Positions 26,790-40,738 of a stretch of DNA of 64,000 bases are shown here, piece by piece (the stretch's first letter is position 1; every line of letters starts with the position of its first letter). This DNA is from Wuchereria bancrofti. Taxonomy: Eukaryota; Nematoda; Chromadorea; Rhabditida; Onchocercidae. The stretch covers positions 9,600,797-9,664,796 of the forward strand of contig SSBO01000003.1 in assembly GCA_005281725.1 (NCBI GenBank). Reading direction: 5' to 3'. The notes beneath the pieces are model-generated. The model made no database searches. It was not told the origin of the DNA and saw only the letters and a list, made by a program, of their open reading frames with translations. The translations under genes were made by a program, and so were the position numbers.

Positions 26790-29700
26790 TTATGTAGTTT
26801 TATGTATTTTCAAATCATTATCATTATAATAATCATGTATCAATATGTAAAATATGGCAGTGTGAAAGCAATGAAGCATTGCTGAACTGATAACTGTCGA
26901 AGGATAGGTATTCCAGCATAACTCAATTCCAACAAGAATACAGCATCTAAAAATCCGTAAGTTTTTTATGTTTTTGTTGTTTATGCTTCAAAACAAATAA
27001 ACAATCTTATCAGGAAATGGAACATACCAAATATTAGTGTATGACACCAGTTTCGTTCATTATTTTAAGGGAGACTAGTGATACTAGAAATTACTTGACA
27101 AAATATAAAGTTTGGTTAAAGAAAATACCTTAAAATTATCGACAATGGTGATACAGCACCAACTGACCTGTAAATTTGAGACATTTACAAATAATTAAAA
27201 AATTTTACACTTTGATATATTTTGTTCATTCCAAGAAAAAAGTCGAATATTTCTACAACAATAAAGTCTACAATATTATATCATATATTCAAAGAATAAT
27301 AGACAGAATAAAAAAAAATTACTTTTGCATGGATGTTACTCTGTCCTTGAAAGACCAATCACTATGGAACGGTAAACCAGCAAACAGCAAATAGGGTAAT
27401 GTATAAAAGTACCAACTGTAAAATTGATAATGCAATGACCGAGCAACGCATATACCAATCAAATTTGCTGTGAACAAAGCTATAAGCATTTCTGAAAATT
27501 ATTTCAAAAAAAAAATTACTCATAAAGTTGCAGTTATGCAATATGCAATAAAAGAAAAATAGAAATTGATTTAGCTTTAAAAGTTGCACTCATTTGATAT
27601 GCAACAAATATCAAACTTGATAAACGAATTTTTCCTTAATAAATTTATACTTTATAGAGATAAAGTAGAATAAAGTAAAAAGAATACCATTGGTACTCAA
27701 CAACAATTTACCATAGTTCACCATTGATAACATATGCATGTATCCACCATATCGCCTGAAATTATTTAATTTCATAATTCTATAACTTTAAATGATATTT
27801 TTGTAAACATTTCAAATCAGCTTATAATCACAGCCAGATAAATGCAGTTATTTCATTTGCTTATGTAACAATTTTTTACTGCAGTTCACCATTGTACTGA
27901 GAAAACTCATTGTTTGATATTTATAAACATTTCAAATCAGTTTATAATCATAGCTACATAAGTAATCGAATATTAAGGAAAGATTATCAATATTCCGATG
28001 AGATTAACGCCTAAGTTGATAGAAATCACAGCTGAATGAAAAAAAAAAATACCTAAACCATAAGTAACCAGCGAAGAAAAGCAGAATAATATGAGTAGCT
28101 AGTAAGAATATGTGAAAGCGATGATCCAAAAATATTTCCTCTGATAAAAATCGCCAATTCACCGTCCATTTGAAGAGAAAAACTCTGCTCAAATCGAAAG
28201 ATCTTTGCAAGTACGAAAATGGATCATGCAAAAGGAACGGAAGTGCTAAGACAATCTATAAAACTAGCATAACATAAGAAAGTAAAAATAAATGAAAAAA
28301 AACCAATAAAAATTTTCAGAATACCAAAATTGCTATAATTGCCAAAGTTATCATACGAAATGATATAATCAATACTTAATTTACTTGACTTTGAAATTAA
28401 TGGCACTACTTACTTTTTTTTTAATTTGAATAGCATTTGTAGCTAATCATAGTGAATGGTTTTGGATATGAGAATAAATTAATTAAGAATGTTCCTTAAT
28501 TTTAAACATAACATTACTGTTTACAAATAAAAGCTAACATTTCCTTTATCCCTTCACATGAAAATGAAAAAAAAAAAGAAAAAAACTAAATATACATCAC
28601 TCTCACGTTAACTTGTTTACCTGAATCACAGCGCATAATACAATTGTTTTAAACGTATTCCAGTAATCAGTATTCAAAAGAAGAATAAACAAAAGTGCTG
28701 GAGAAAACAACAATGTATTCATTTTCACTGATACAGCCAAACTGAAAATATTACTAATTATTTTAATGCAGTAATTTGTATTAAAATTTTCTTAAGTTTT
28801 TAGACTTTCAAAATGAAATTAATTCATAGTAAAAGAAAAAACCTATAAAATATGGAGCCAATTTGAAAATAATGACTAATCCATAAATTAACAGCCAAAT
28901 AAAAGAGCAACATTGCAACAGGATCATTAAATAATCGAAGAAGATAGATGGAATGAATCCGATATGATATACAGCACAGTATAATGAGCACAAATGGAGG
29001 CAACTGGAAGGAAAGAATCGATTTTATTCAAAATAATGCTAAATTAATCTATTTCAGAAAAAAAATGAGAACTGAAAATCCTTATCCTAACAAAATGTAC
29101 TAATATATATCGATGCTATGTTACTATAAAACTATAGGTAAGTGTAGGACATTTTTCAACAGGTAATTTAAATGCATACTGGAACTAAGTCATACTGACA
29201 TAAGCATCATGAAATTTCGCTATTCTAACTTCAGCTCAATAAACAGTTATCAATGAAGTAATTCAAGTCCTTAATTCTAGATTACCATAAGTTATGTGGC
29301 AAAAAAGATTTAAAAACAAATTTTCTCTTAAACAGTAATAAGAAATTCTTTTAAAACTTACTCTGTAGCTCATATAATATATTCGAAAAACTAATAATAA
29401 GCTTGCCAAATAGAGAAATTCGAAAATATATTGAGCCGTACGGATATCTTGTCCATGGTTGGTGATACGAGAAAGGATTAAATAAAACCAAATATGACCA
29501 GCTGGATACCTGGAAATTATTTGATCAGGTTTATCTAATGATTTGAACGGTATAAAATGATTTTTTTACTTTTCTCAACGAAATCTAATCGTTTAGTTGC
29601 AAAAATTTCTCTCAAATTATCAGTCGTCAATTCATTATTATTGGTGGATTAGTTTATTGTCTCACAACCTATCAAATCAGTTCATTTACAGTCCAAGCAA

Positions 29701-30167
29701 CCATATATCAGTTTTGCTGACAAGCTACTTCACAATTTTTAAGCTACCATTCTATAATTCTTCATGAATCGCATAAAAAAAAAGAGTGAAATTGCTTAAT
29801 GAAAAGGAAATTTAGATAAAGCAGAAATTAACTAACACGATAGGACCGGTATCACCCCCAATTTTTGAGTAATTACGAATTCCTTGTTCATAGCAACTCA
29901 CCTGTTGCATGTAAGTAGACCAGTCTATTTCGGTATCTATAAACGTTACTTTTGTACTTAAAAAAAATGAAACAATAAGAGAAGCAAACAATCGGATCAC
30001 TTTATCTAACAATAAATCTTTCAAAGCATGAAAAGAAACAACTTACATGGTACTTTTCGGATGACCAACGTGCATAAAATAGCATCAAATATCCATAAAA
30101 ACACAGCAAACAATTTAAAATTTACTGGATTGATATGAAATAAAAATTTAATTAGTGAAGACATCAT
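26790..30167 (-). CDS. ALG3: ALG3, Dol-P-Man:Man5GlcNAc2-PP-dolichol alpha-1,3-mannosyltransferase
   Basis: Ten exons give about 400-409 residues: 30047-30167, 29837-29936, 29362-29509, 28843-29003, 28621-28741, 28053-28255, 27712-27755, 27356-27491 (end uncertain), 27129-27167 (start uncertain), 26790-26946. The enzyme is a polytopic ER membrane protein that adds the first dolichol-phosphate-mannose-derived mannose to Man5GlcNAc2-PP-dolichol. Family signatures seen in order: [82 protein letters not shown] and [10 protein letters not shown], with hydrophobic membrane spans between. The tail is short and polar. The exon 8/9 junction has at least two in-frame solutions (donor at 27356 or 27378, acceptor before 27167 or 27162); the apparent best donor, AGA/GTAACA, would break the frame. 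The ATG directly follows a TTTATTTCAG acceptor. Confidence 0.93.
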
Positions 30168-30177
30168 CTGAAATAAA
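30168..30177 (-). promoter_or_regulatory. Putative spliced-leader acceptor of ALG3
   Basis: TTTATTTCAG on the minus strand abuts the ALG3 ATG with no intervening base. With trans-splicing the leader would join directly to the start codon. It decides the start: the first of two adjacent ATG codons. Confidence 0.55.
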
Positions 30178-30424
30178 GAATAATTTACATTATCTTGTGC
30201 TAATAAGTTATCAAATGGCGAAATCCCAAAAGACGGAATACTAGAGTCATATATCGTAGTGGTGTCGAGAACTCCATGTATTCTCGAAAAATGAAATACT
30301 AAGTCTTAGTTTAGGATACAGTACCGTCATTAAATACAACCTTACACTATTAATTGACAATACCTGTACTATGTACTATTTTAAATAATTACTAACTCGT
30401 GACTATTACACTATCAAATCCATA

Positions 30425-30838
30425 ATGCTTGTAACCTTTGATACCTCCATTAGCCTTGAAGCATGTAACATAGGTATGCTGTCCGGTGTAAAGTACGCAA
30501 TACTCTCAAAACTTCAGCTATTTAATAAACTTTCTGCAATTTGTTTGCTATTTCATTCCCTTTCATATTTACCAGCACATCACATTAACAAAAGAAAATT
30601 TCTTCAACAAAACGGTAACAAAAATTTCTGCGAAACATCTTATAAAATTCAAATTCGAACCATCTATGATGTACAATCATATAAAATACAAAAAACAATC
30701 TCAGGAAAAATTTACAACAAATGTAAACTTTCGAAAGATACTTTTGCTAAATTTCCGAAACTTTCATATCAAAAGGATGAGAGAATGCATTTGGATATGA
30801 TCTTCAATGATTTAATTCTCTCTAAAGAAACAAAGTGA
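30425..30838 (+). CDS. Unrecognised 137-codon open reading frame
   Basis: This is the longest single uninterrupted frame in the window and starts with ATG. The predicted protein is basic and Lys- and Ser-rich in its C-terminal half, with a short hydrophobic stretch near residues 40-55. I recognise no domain. No splice signals clearly extend it. Because the local DNA is less AT-rich, stop codons are rarer and a chance frame of this size is possible; a decayed mobile element is another option. Confidence 0.2.
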   Translation: MLVTFDTSISLEACNIGMLSGVKYAILSKLQLFNKLSAICLLFHSLSYLPAHHINKRKFLQQNGNKNFCETSYKIQIRTIYDVQSYKIQKTISGKIYNKCKLSKDTFAKFPKLSYQKDERMHLDMIFNDLILSKETK

Positions 30839-33800
30839 ATATAAATAAAACTTTGAATTAAGCAATGTAAAAACAATCGAAAAAAAAATACATCCGGCAA
30901 ATCCGGATAAATATCACAGAAATTCACCAATCCCGGAATTTTCTCTCACATTGATCTTTACTGCTCCGACCAATTCTCCATCATCCATCTACAAGAATTT
31001 TTGTTTGCAAACCTTTAGTTTCATAATCCTCATGCAGTCTCTTTTCTCTATTTTATTAATCTAGAAACAGAGGAATCAACCTATTGTAAATCAGAAAACT
31101 GTTAATTCTATCAAATATGAGGAAAATAAAAAGTACCAGTAAGTAAATAGTGCTTTTAAATAAATAGCATGCTTTAAACTTGATGAAAAAAAAAAACTTT
31201 GTTTCATCTAGTTTTCATAAATTAAAATTTCGAGAACATTACAATACCTTCATATTCCTCATTCATCGTTTCTTAAAGCAGTTTTATTATAAAAATGTCA
31301 TCATCGTCATGAAGATTAGAAACAACCACAATCGCACATCGCTATATCTCTAAAACTGATTCTTCTTTATATTTACAGTATTAAGTCTCACCGTAACATA
31401 AGGATACTTACTTTTACTAATACGATGATGTATTGTTTTGCAACTTCTACTAATGTCATACATACCTTACTCGATCAATTCTTCCTTAATATAAATCCTC
31501 GTTTTGACTTTAATCTTCAACATTGTTCATCCTCCATGCTCCTTGCCTGCAATAATAAGTTAAGTTTCGAATTATCCATCAATACCCTTTCAGTAAAAAG
31601 GGAAAAGTAAGGTAGAAATATATTATTCATCTTGAATATGTCTTATTATATCACTTATAAAAGAACCCATAGAAACGGAATGAAAAGTATTCATTAGAGA
31701 GATTTCGGATGCGAACATTTTAAAGTATTCATTCGTACGGTACGAAAAACAACAGAACTAACAAATCAGAGTTATTCCAAAAGTTTCCTCAAAACTCTAA
31801 GGATTGTCACTAATTAACACTTAGATCTGATAAGAACTTATATGCGTTGTAATAGCTTACAACAACCAATAATGCCTATTAACAATATATAACAAGAATT
31901 TATATCACAAAATAATCCCTAACACTAGTCAATCGTTAACACTTATTACACCTATTAATAACTTGAAGGAATAATGAATATAATAAATATTGATGGTTCC
32001 AGAAATAATAATTTACATTAGGTAATAAAAGGTATAAGTGTAACTGACCTTAACAAAAATGGATGATAGGTTTGAAAATCTGAATTGATGATCGCAAAAA
32101 TTAGCCATAAGGAAATTATACAATTGTTTCCTTTCATACCATATTTGCGACTTTTGGGTTTTATATCAATTATCTAAGAGATGATAAATTAGAGAGTTTT
32201 TTCCAGAAATCATATAAGCAAATAATTTCAAGTAATTACAATAAACAACTAATTAGAACGTAATAATCATATTAAACAATACTCTTATCGCTTGCACTTT
32301 TATATAATTCAAAGAAAATTGATGAAATAATAATGAGCAAAGAAATTTGAAAAAAAAAAAAACAATTATACAATTAATTAAGCATCATATCTTTAATTTT
32401 ATTCAATTCTCAACTTTAACTTACCTTAGCTTATTTCATTTGCTAATTTACATTTCTGATTCTCTCCCCTTTCCCTTTCTCTACTTAGCTTATATTACAG
32501 CAGCAATTTCAAATTCGAGATGCTAAAGTTGCATTTAAAGCTAACACATTCAATTTTTGTACTGTTAGTGATTTACTACGAGTCTCTCATATTATTATGT
32601 GTTATTTAATCTATTACTCTCAATCTCTGCTCATCAATCAAAATACTCTTTTTTCATATTCCTCTTCTCCTGCGTATAATAAATAGACGTACTATCTTCT
32701 AACCTTCTCTATTTATTTATTGCTTTCTAATTTTTCTCCATCATTCTCCTTCGTACTATTTTCTAAAAATGCTTCTATATGCTAATTTCTTCACGTTAAC
32801 ACGTAGCATTTTCAATGTGAAATTTATATTTGAAAAAAAAAAAAAAAACGAAAAAGATTTGAAGTTTTTTATTATAAAAATTTTCTAAAATGCAAAAACA
32901 ATTTGAAATTCCATTTTATTTCATGGCGAAATTAAAATTTCAGCAATAATTTCAAATTAGCAAATACTTACTTTACTGATATTCCAAAATTGAAATTTAT
33001 TAATACACTAAATTCATTGAAATTAAATGAATTTCGAAATATTTGCTTCATTATTGAAAATATGAATAAAACTAAGTTAGATTATTCGCTACAAGTCGGA
33101 AGAGAAAAGTACTTTTGGCACATTTAAAATTAATTTTAGGCATAGCCAGAAAAATTTGAACCAATATCAATGTAATTTATATATAATTCAAATGATGTCA
33201 TTATAATCCACTTTTTTAAACTATGATTTTAACTATTAATATTAGCAATTAAATTTCGCGAGAAATTTCGATTTCTAAGATGCTAATCGGAATCAAAGTG
33301 ATGAAACACAGATAATCACAATCAAAATATATGTGTATATAAATGCAAATATTTTAAGGAAGTCAAGAATTTTATGTGTGTTCTTTTAAATCTTAATTAT
33401 AAAAAAAATTTCATTAAATCCATTATCAATTATCTCTTATCCTCTTATCATCCAAGATTCATCTTACATTGCTGTAAAATTTATTTTAATTCAGAAATTA
33501 AAGCTGATAACACATGGAGAAGTGTAAAAATAATTTCCGAAACATGCAATTTAACGTTTTACATTTACTTCTATTTCTTGCAGCTAACATAAAATGCATA
33601 TAAATATTTGCTAAATAGAAGGGAAATTATTAATTAATCAATTATCAATTAATTAGTAATCAATTTGTTGTAAAATTATGCTTTGTCAGCTAGATTAGAT
33701 ATTCATAATTGAATAATGTAAAATAATAAGAAAAGCAATTTCAATCGAATTAAATGAATTGGTTCTTGAACATAAGTGAAACAAAACAAATTAAATTGGT

Positions 33801-34631
33801 AAATCTGCTTTTATTTATTTTAAATTATGCGAAAATTATGAATGAATCATTCATTACTATAATTAGCATAATGAAAATAGGTTGGTAAACTTTATAAATA
33901 AATTATATCCAATACTCCATAAATAAATAAACAAATATTAACAAATAAATAAACGTTAAAGTATCTGTACATATATATATTTCAACATTTATCTATCAAA
34001 TAAATGAAACTTAGAATTTATGAAGCAAATTATCTAATATCTATTGTTAAAAAAAAAAAAAAAAAACTGACAAAACTATTTGCATGTATGACAGAAAAAT
34101 CAAATTATTTTGAAATGGAACTGCTAATTTCAATTAATGTTTCAAATTTTTCTGGCTAATAAATATTTTCCAAAAAATTTCCTCGCAATATATTATTTGT
34201 ATTAATTTAGTTAAAATTAGAATAGTTTGGTTAAAATTTTGCTTGTTTATTTTGCTTAAATATAATATTAATTATTTGATTAAAAATATTCCAAGGCGTT
34301 TTTTTTTTTATTTTTATTTTTTACTTTGGAATTAAACAATGTATTTGAAAGATTTATCTTTCTCATGATATCATAATGAAATCTTATTCCAAAAATAGGA
34401 TAAAATTAATGAATAGCTCAAGTAATCTTTATTTTCTGTATTACATTACATCATTAAAATAAATTTATTATGGTTAATGATTTATTGATTAATACTTAGA
34501 AATATTTTTATGCTAAATTAGATTGTGAATAAGAGCTAAGAGTTAAAGATGAATCGTTGGATATGGATGATAATATTAACATCATTTCCTCAATTTATCA
34601 TTTAAAAAAAAAGGAAATGAAAAAATGAAGA

Positions 34632-34678
34632 AAGAAAGATAGAGAGAGAGGGAGAGAGAAAGAGAGAGAGAGAGGAAA
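34632..34678. repeat. GA-rich simple repeat
   Basis: A run of GAGAGA, GGGAGA and AAAGAG units of just under 50 bp lies upstream of the HDAC gene. It resembles the purine tract at about 18350 and a shorter one at about 60008-60050. Confidence 0.8.
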
Positions 34679-35628
34679 AAATGAACAAATAAATCAATTT
34701 TTTGACGTTATTTAATTGAATGAATTCTTTGAAAAAAATCAACACTATCAGATAATTTTTACTCAGTTTTTGTAAAGTCGTGATAAAATTCTTTTTTCTT
34801 TAATATTGTCATTAACATTTTTTTTTTTTTTTGATATTTTTGTAAAAATATCAACAAAAAAAAAAATGAATTTCATAAAATTATTTGATTGGAAAAATTT
34901 TCTAAAATTTTTTCAGAAATATATAATCTAATTGATATATGTTTACAGATTAACTTTTTTTCTCACGCTGATTAAAATTAATGTTAATTTTCTCATAACA
35001 ATTTTTGAAAAACTAAGATTAATTATTGATATAAAATATCTCCTGAAAGCGTAAATAATATAATTACTTATTAAAGTATTTTTAGGAATTTATTTTACGA
35101 TGAAATAGCATTAGAATCTATTTTAGACGATTATTTTTATGCAATTTTTAATTCATCTGAGATATTTTTACTACGATAAGTGTTTATTATACAATTTCAT
35201 TCTTTCCATTATTTTCATTTCACACTTTTTCTTACTTATAGTCTCTTACTATAGTCAAATATAATTACAATTTTATTTTCATTTCATAGTGAACGTTTTG
35301 TAATTTCACAGAGTAATAATGTCATATATTACAGTTAATCGAATTCCGCTTTTTTTTTTTTTTTTTTTTTGTTAATAGTAGAACTGGTTTCAATAGTTTT
35401 GTTCCACGATACGATAACATTTTTAAAAGTGAAATTTAATTTACTTTTTTGTACTTAAAATCAATGTATGAATGTCATTTTGTTTGTTTCTTCTTTTTTT
35501 TGTCATTTCTTAATTAAATTCAATTAGTAAAATTTAATTAATTAAAGATTTATTTATTCCTTTTTAAAATAATAATTGAACAACTAATTTTACAGTGATA
35601 AACAATCTAATACAATTAGCAATCAGTA

Positions 35629-38600
35629 ATGTTTGGCTATGTTTACGATGATATTATGCAATTGCATGCAAATCCATATGATCCAAATGGAAAAACACAA
35701 GAACGACCGGAACGAACTTTTTTAATTTACAACAGATTACAAAATGATGGTTTACTTGAAGATGCAATAAATGTTTGTTATTGCAGCAAAAAGAAAATCT
35801 CAATATTTGAAATTAATAAAATTTGAAAATTGAATTTTTCTTATAATAAAACTAAAAATACACAAATTATATATGTGAATTTTGAAAAAAAAAATCAAAT
35901 GATCCATATTTTTAAATTTAGACTATTAATTTTTTATATAATTCAAATTAACACCAAATATTTGAGTACTAGAATAATTAAAAACATAATATAAACAAAA
36001 AGCTTTAGCTTTTTTTCTTTTTTAAGAAAAAAGAAAAAAAAATTAATCAGTTAATTACATCGGTAATTTTTTTCTTTTTCAATCAGTCAAAACAAATTCT
36101 TTCCTTTATTGTTTGTTAATCAGTCAATAATTTTATCTTTTACTCTTTAATCAATAAATAAACTGAATGATTAATAAACATTAAATTAATAAATAAACAT
36201 TAAATTGATTAAACAAATTCTCTATTTTTGTCATTTTTACTACAAAAATTAAATATTGAAGATTAAAGTTCGAAAAGCAGAAGATTGGGAAATTTGCTTA
36301 AATCATCCTCAACAATTAATCAAAGAATTGGAAGAGATGAAAACAGTTGAAAAATTAGAGGAATACTGTCGAGGACATGAATTACTTTGGTTATGTCCTG
36401 ATAGTATTCGGATTGCCCGACTTGTTGTTGGTGGTGTAATTGATTTTGTACGAGCTAATATTGATGGCAGGTAGCTTTTACATAAATTTTATTTTTCTCA
36501 TCTAATTTTTCAAAATTATTTTAAATTAAAAAAAAGACAACTGTAATTTTGTGTGTTTAATTTATGCATAAATAAAATATGTATATAACAAAAAAAAGTT
36601 ATCTTAATTGTTTGTTTGCTTCTTTTTCGTTTTGGTTGTTTATTTGTTTACTTGTTTGTTTATTCTTTTCAACCAATGCATTATCAAAGATTGGTGCTTT
36701 TGTACTTATATTTGATTCTATTAATTATTTGTTTATAGTTTTTTAAAATATATATTAGGTTGAAGTTATGTATATAAGTATAGATTCTTAAATTATAGGT
36801 ATAATTTAATTTGTTAAAACAACTAATCATCTAATTATAATAAATATACAACATCAGTATAATATTAATTTTTATGATTTTAGGATTGGTAATGGTTTTG
36901 CAATTGTACGACCACCTGGTCATCATTCATATGGAAAACTACCGCAAGGATTTTGCATCTTTAATAATATTGCAATTAGCGCCAAATATGCTGTTGAAAA
37001 GTGCAATATTAATAAGATAAGATTTGCAAACAAATTTTTATCAAACCAAAACGATTGATCAATTCGAAAAGATCATTCAAAATTAAAAAAAAAAATGATA
37101 ATTCAGATATTATTATAATTTCAGTTCAATTAAACTAACACTGCAACAAATTTTGAGTATACAGTTAAAAATAATTAAGCAGTAAGATTTATGAAAATTG
37201 AAAGTATTAGCAATAAGATTTATAAAATTAAAAGTATTAGCGAACTATATAAGCAAAAATTGTTTAAAAAACACCAGAAAAGCCTAAAAGTTTAAATTAA
37301 AATGACTTAATTGGATGTGGTTAAATTAAATTAAATTAAATTATTGAAGAAATAAAATAAATTTCTTGCAGATACTTGTAATAGATTTAGATTATCACTG
37401 TGGTAACGGATTATATCATTCATTCAAAGGTGATAATCGATTTTTGTACATTAATTTTCATGCTTATCATTATGGAGCATTTTGGCCATATGAGGAGGAA
37501 TATGATTATGATAATAAATATGGTAATCATATAATTATGTAAATTCTACAATAATTCTAAATTGAATAGGTTATATTATAATAGATTGTAATGCTATCAA
37601 TAAATATAGCATTTGTATAAGTAATTTCATAAATGCAATTAAAATAATAATTAACAAAAGGTGTAAGAATGCTAAATGATAAACATACTGAATAGAGCAA
37701 GGAGAAAGTTTTAATTAACAAACGTATAATAATGACATAGCAGTGAAATATAATAGAAATATGTATATATGTAAATTAATTTTATCACAATTTTTTATCA
37801 CATATTATTTTAAATTTTAACTGATAAAGTCTCGTATTTTATCATTGTGTTTAATAATATTATCAGATAATATCATATCAATTCCACTAAATAGTGCAAT
37901 GAATACGGAAGGTGATTATATTGGCGCATTACGACATCTTGTAATACCAATTGCTCAAGAGTATCAACCAGAATTAGTACTTGTTGCGCTTGGATTTGAT
38001 AGCGCTTATTATGATGATTTATTAGAACATGGACAAGGCATAAAAGCTCATGGGTTTGTTTATTTAATTCATTTTTTTCAAACAAAAAAGAAAAAAAAAT
38101 TTGTTTTCTATTTCTAAACATTTGAAAATTAAAATTTTTGATCAAAATTATGATTTAGATTAGAATTTTTTTTTTTGATCAAATTATTCAATTTGTTAAA
38201 TAAAACAAAAAAAAAGTGATACGATATCAGCAAATATTATAATTTTATTAAGAAAGAAAAAAACAACAGGTTGCTTTTACTGTAGTAATTAAAAATCCTT
38301 TTTTTTAAAAAAAAAAAGAAAAATGTGATAATTTAATATAGATTTGGTCATATGATGAAAATTTTGGATGATTTATGGCCGAATAAAATTTTGGCTGTTT
38401 TGGAAGGTGGTTATTTTTCTGGAAGTTACACTGAATGTGCTGCTATGAGTGTACGAGGTTTACGTGTATGTATTAAATTTTTTCACTAAATTATTCTTCA
38501 ATAAAATGGAATAAATTGATTAGAGAGGTAAAATTAGGTGAGAAAAAGAGAGGTAAACTTAGGTCGAATAGAAAGGATAAAATGAGTGAAAAATATTTGC

Positions 38601-40459
38601 TGTTAGAATAATTATTAGTACCTGATTGCTAACCTGTTTTACTCATATCTAATTGTTATCTAATTGTTCTAATTAATAATCCATCTTAATTAGTTTGAAG
38701 AAATTTACTAAACTGAACTAATCAATCTCCTTATTAGTTTTTATCATTTTGATAATAACAGTCATGCTTGCCTTTGATGGACATGATAATATGAACGATT
38801 TGAACAATCATAAATGTTTGTTGTTATAAATTGTATTTTAATACTCTTTTTTTTGTTATATATTCTTTTTTTCCTTTTTATTTAGCTAGAATTAAATCTG
38901 GTTCAAATTTTAATATAATTTAATTTAATTTAAAAAACTTATAATTAAATACAAAGTACATGTTTTTTTTCGTTTTTTCTTTTCCTTTTTTTTTTTGTTT
39001 CTTCTTACAATTCAATACGTTTATAATTCATATAGCAATTATTTTGTATTATTGATTTTTTCATTTAAAACTAAAACTAAAAATTATAGAGAATGAAATT
39101 ACCAAAATTAGAACATCCAAAACAAATTAATGCATGCATGACGGAAACATTATGGAATAGCTTATGCTATCATGCAAAACGTTGGACAAATATTGCTAAA
39201 CATTTGGAGAAATTGCAAGATATGCAGGTTTCACATTTGTATTATCAATTATTAAAATTGCTTAAATTTAAAAAAGAAAAAAAACAAAGAAAAAATATTA
39301 AAATAAATGATGGCATATGCTTTGATTGGAATATTTAAATGAGTGAGAAAAACGAGAGAAGTTTTAGTTAAATTTTCAACAATAATTTTTTATGTAACTA
39401 ATTTAACCCTTTGCAATTTTAAACTTTATATTATAAATAATTAAATGAGTGATTTAGATATCAAGAACAAAAATTTTTGATTTTTATAATTTTTTTTCAA
39501 AAGTTTTCAATTTTTATTTTTTAAATTGCATGATTTAATTGAATTTTATATGATCAACTAACTCAGATTCTTCATTTTTTTTTGCATGATAAATTGAAAA
39601 AGAATGTTCATTATTTACATTTTTATTCCTCATACAATTAGAATTAATTCATATCTATGAAATAATAATTAACAAATATTGAGAATTAATAAATAATTTT
39701 GATATAATTATAGGTCAAGCATGGACTTCAAAAATATGTACCATCAACTACCAAAATTTTCCTTGGTGATAATTTTCGTAAATTGTGGAATGGTGTACAG
39801 GAATTCAAGGTAGCACGAACACGTGATTGGATACCTGGAATGTCTGATGGTGATGTTTGCATTGCTAGTGAGAAAATTAATGAATACATAAAGGTAATGA
39901 AAATTTCTTTGTTTTATTACTGTAAAACAAATATTACGATACTAATCAGTCATATCTTACGGTAAAAACATAATTTCATATAATAATTCCTTCTCTTATA
40001 TTCAATATTTTAAAGTAGTATCAACATATAGAATACAATATCATTTTAAATGCAAAATACATTTAAATGCAATAATGCAGTATTTTTTGAAACAATAGGA
40101 TACGATAACACAAAACAATAGGAATACGATAGGATACGGTATTTTCTAATGTGATATAAAAAAAATAGAATACATACAATATGATTTTAAAGCAATAGTA
40201 GTATGAATACAAAATTATTTTTAAGCAATATGAATACGATATTCCAACCGATGAATTAACAGAAGATGAATTTCTTCAGCAATTACTATGGCATTCAAAA
40301 AGACGTGGTGAAGCATTCCTGAAATCAATTCCGACAACACTTTTTTTTTATAATAGTATGAGAGAATGTATGAAAAGTGAAAAAGGCATCTATTTAATTA
40401 TTGATATGTATGCATATCGTAAAGCTGCTCGTAAATATCGTATTATGCAGAAAAATTAA
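35629..40459 (+). CDS. Class II-type histone deacetylase (HDAC6/10-like domain)
   Basis: Nine exons (35629-35772, 36262-36470, 36884-37016, 37372-37522, 37867-38053, 38342-38465, 39090-39227, 39714-39893, 40226-40459) give about 499 residues. The fold is a zinc-dependent deacetylase. Visible site residues: RPPGHH with the His pair at 131-132; zinc ligands Asp169 and His171 in DLDYHCGNG; third ligand Asp257 in GFDSA; and Tyr299 in EGGY, so catalysis is plausible. The residue after the His ligand is Cys where HDACs usually have His, and the loop after GFD is unlike human HDAC6. The last roughly 190 residues form an unrecognised basic extension. RPPGHH, GFC and GFD resemble class II rather than class I. 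The substrate cannot be told. The donor of exon 3 reads AG/ATAAGA instead of AG/GTAAGA. A TTTTACAG acceptor 33 bp before the ATG suggests a 5' splice event. Confidence 0.88.
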
Positions 40460-40738
40460 ATATGATAAGTATGTTTACAAAAAGAAAAAAAGAAGTAGTG
40501 GTTGTATCTGTTTCTAATAATTTTTTTAAAAAAAGAATAAGGAAAAAACTTTTAGAAAATTAAAATAATGGTGTCGATAATTATTGTATTGTTAATCGTA
40601 GTAATCGTAGAATATGTAGTTATTGTTTGTGGTATTAATAAAAAAGAGTTAACAAAAGCACGGTATAAAATATTGTCAAATATTAAAACGATATTAGAAC
40701 TAGATTAATTGGAATAGTATTCAGTGTAATATTGAATG

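Larger units (their letters stand above)
30168..35628. other. 5.4-kb region between the divergent ALG3 and HDAC genes
   Basis: The first 2.5 kb is somewhat less AT-rich than typical spacers here and contains the longest uninterrupted frame of the window (30425-30838). From about 32800 to 35628 it is plain AT-rich DNA with poly-A and poly-T runs and one GA-rich tract. The two flanking genes diverge, so both promoters must lie here. I cannot assign any motif to them. Confidence 0.5.
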
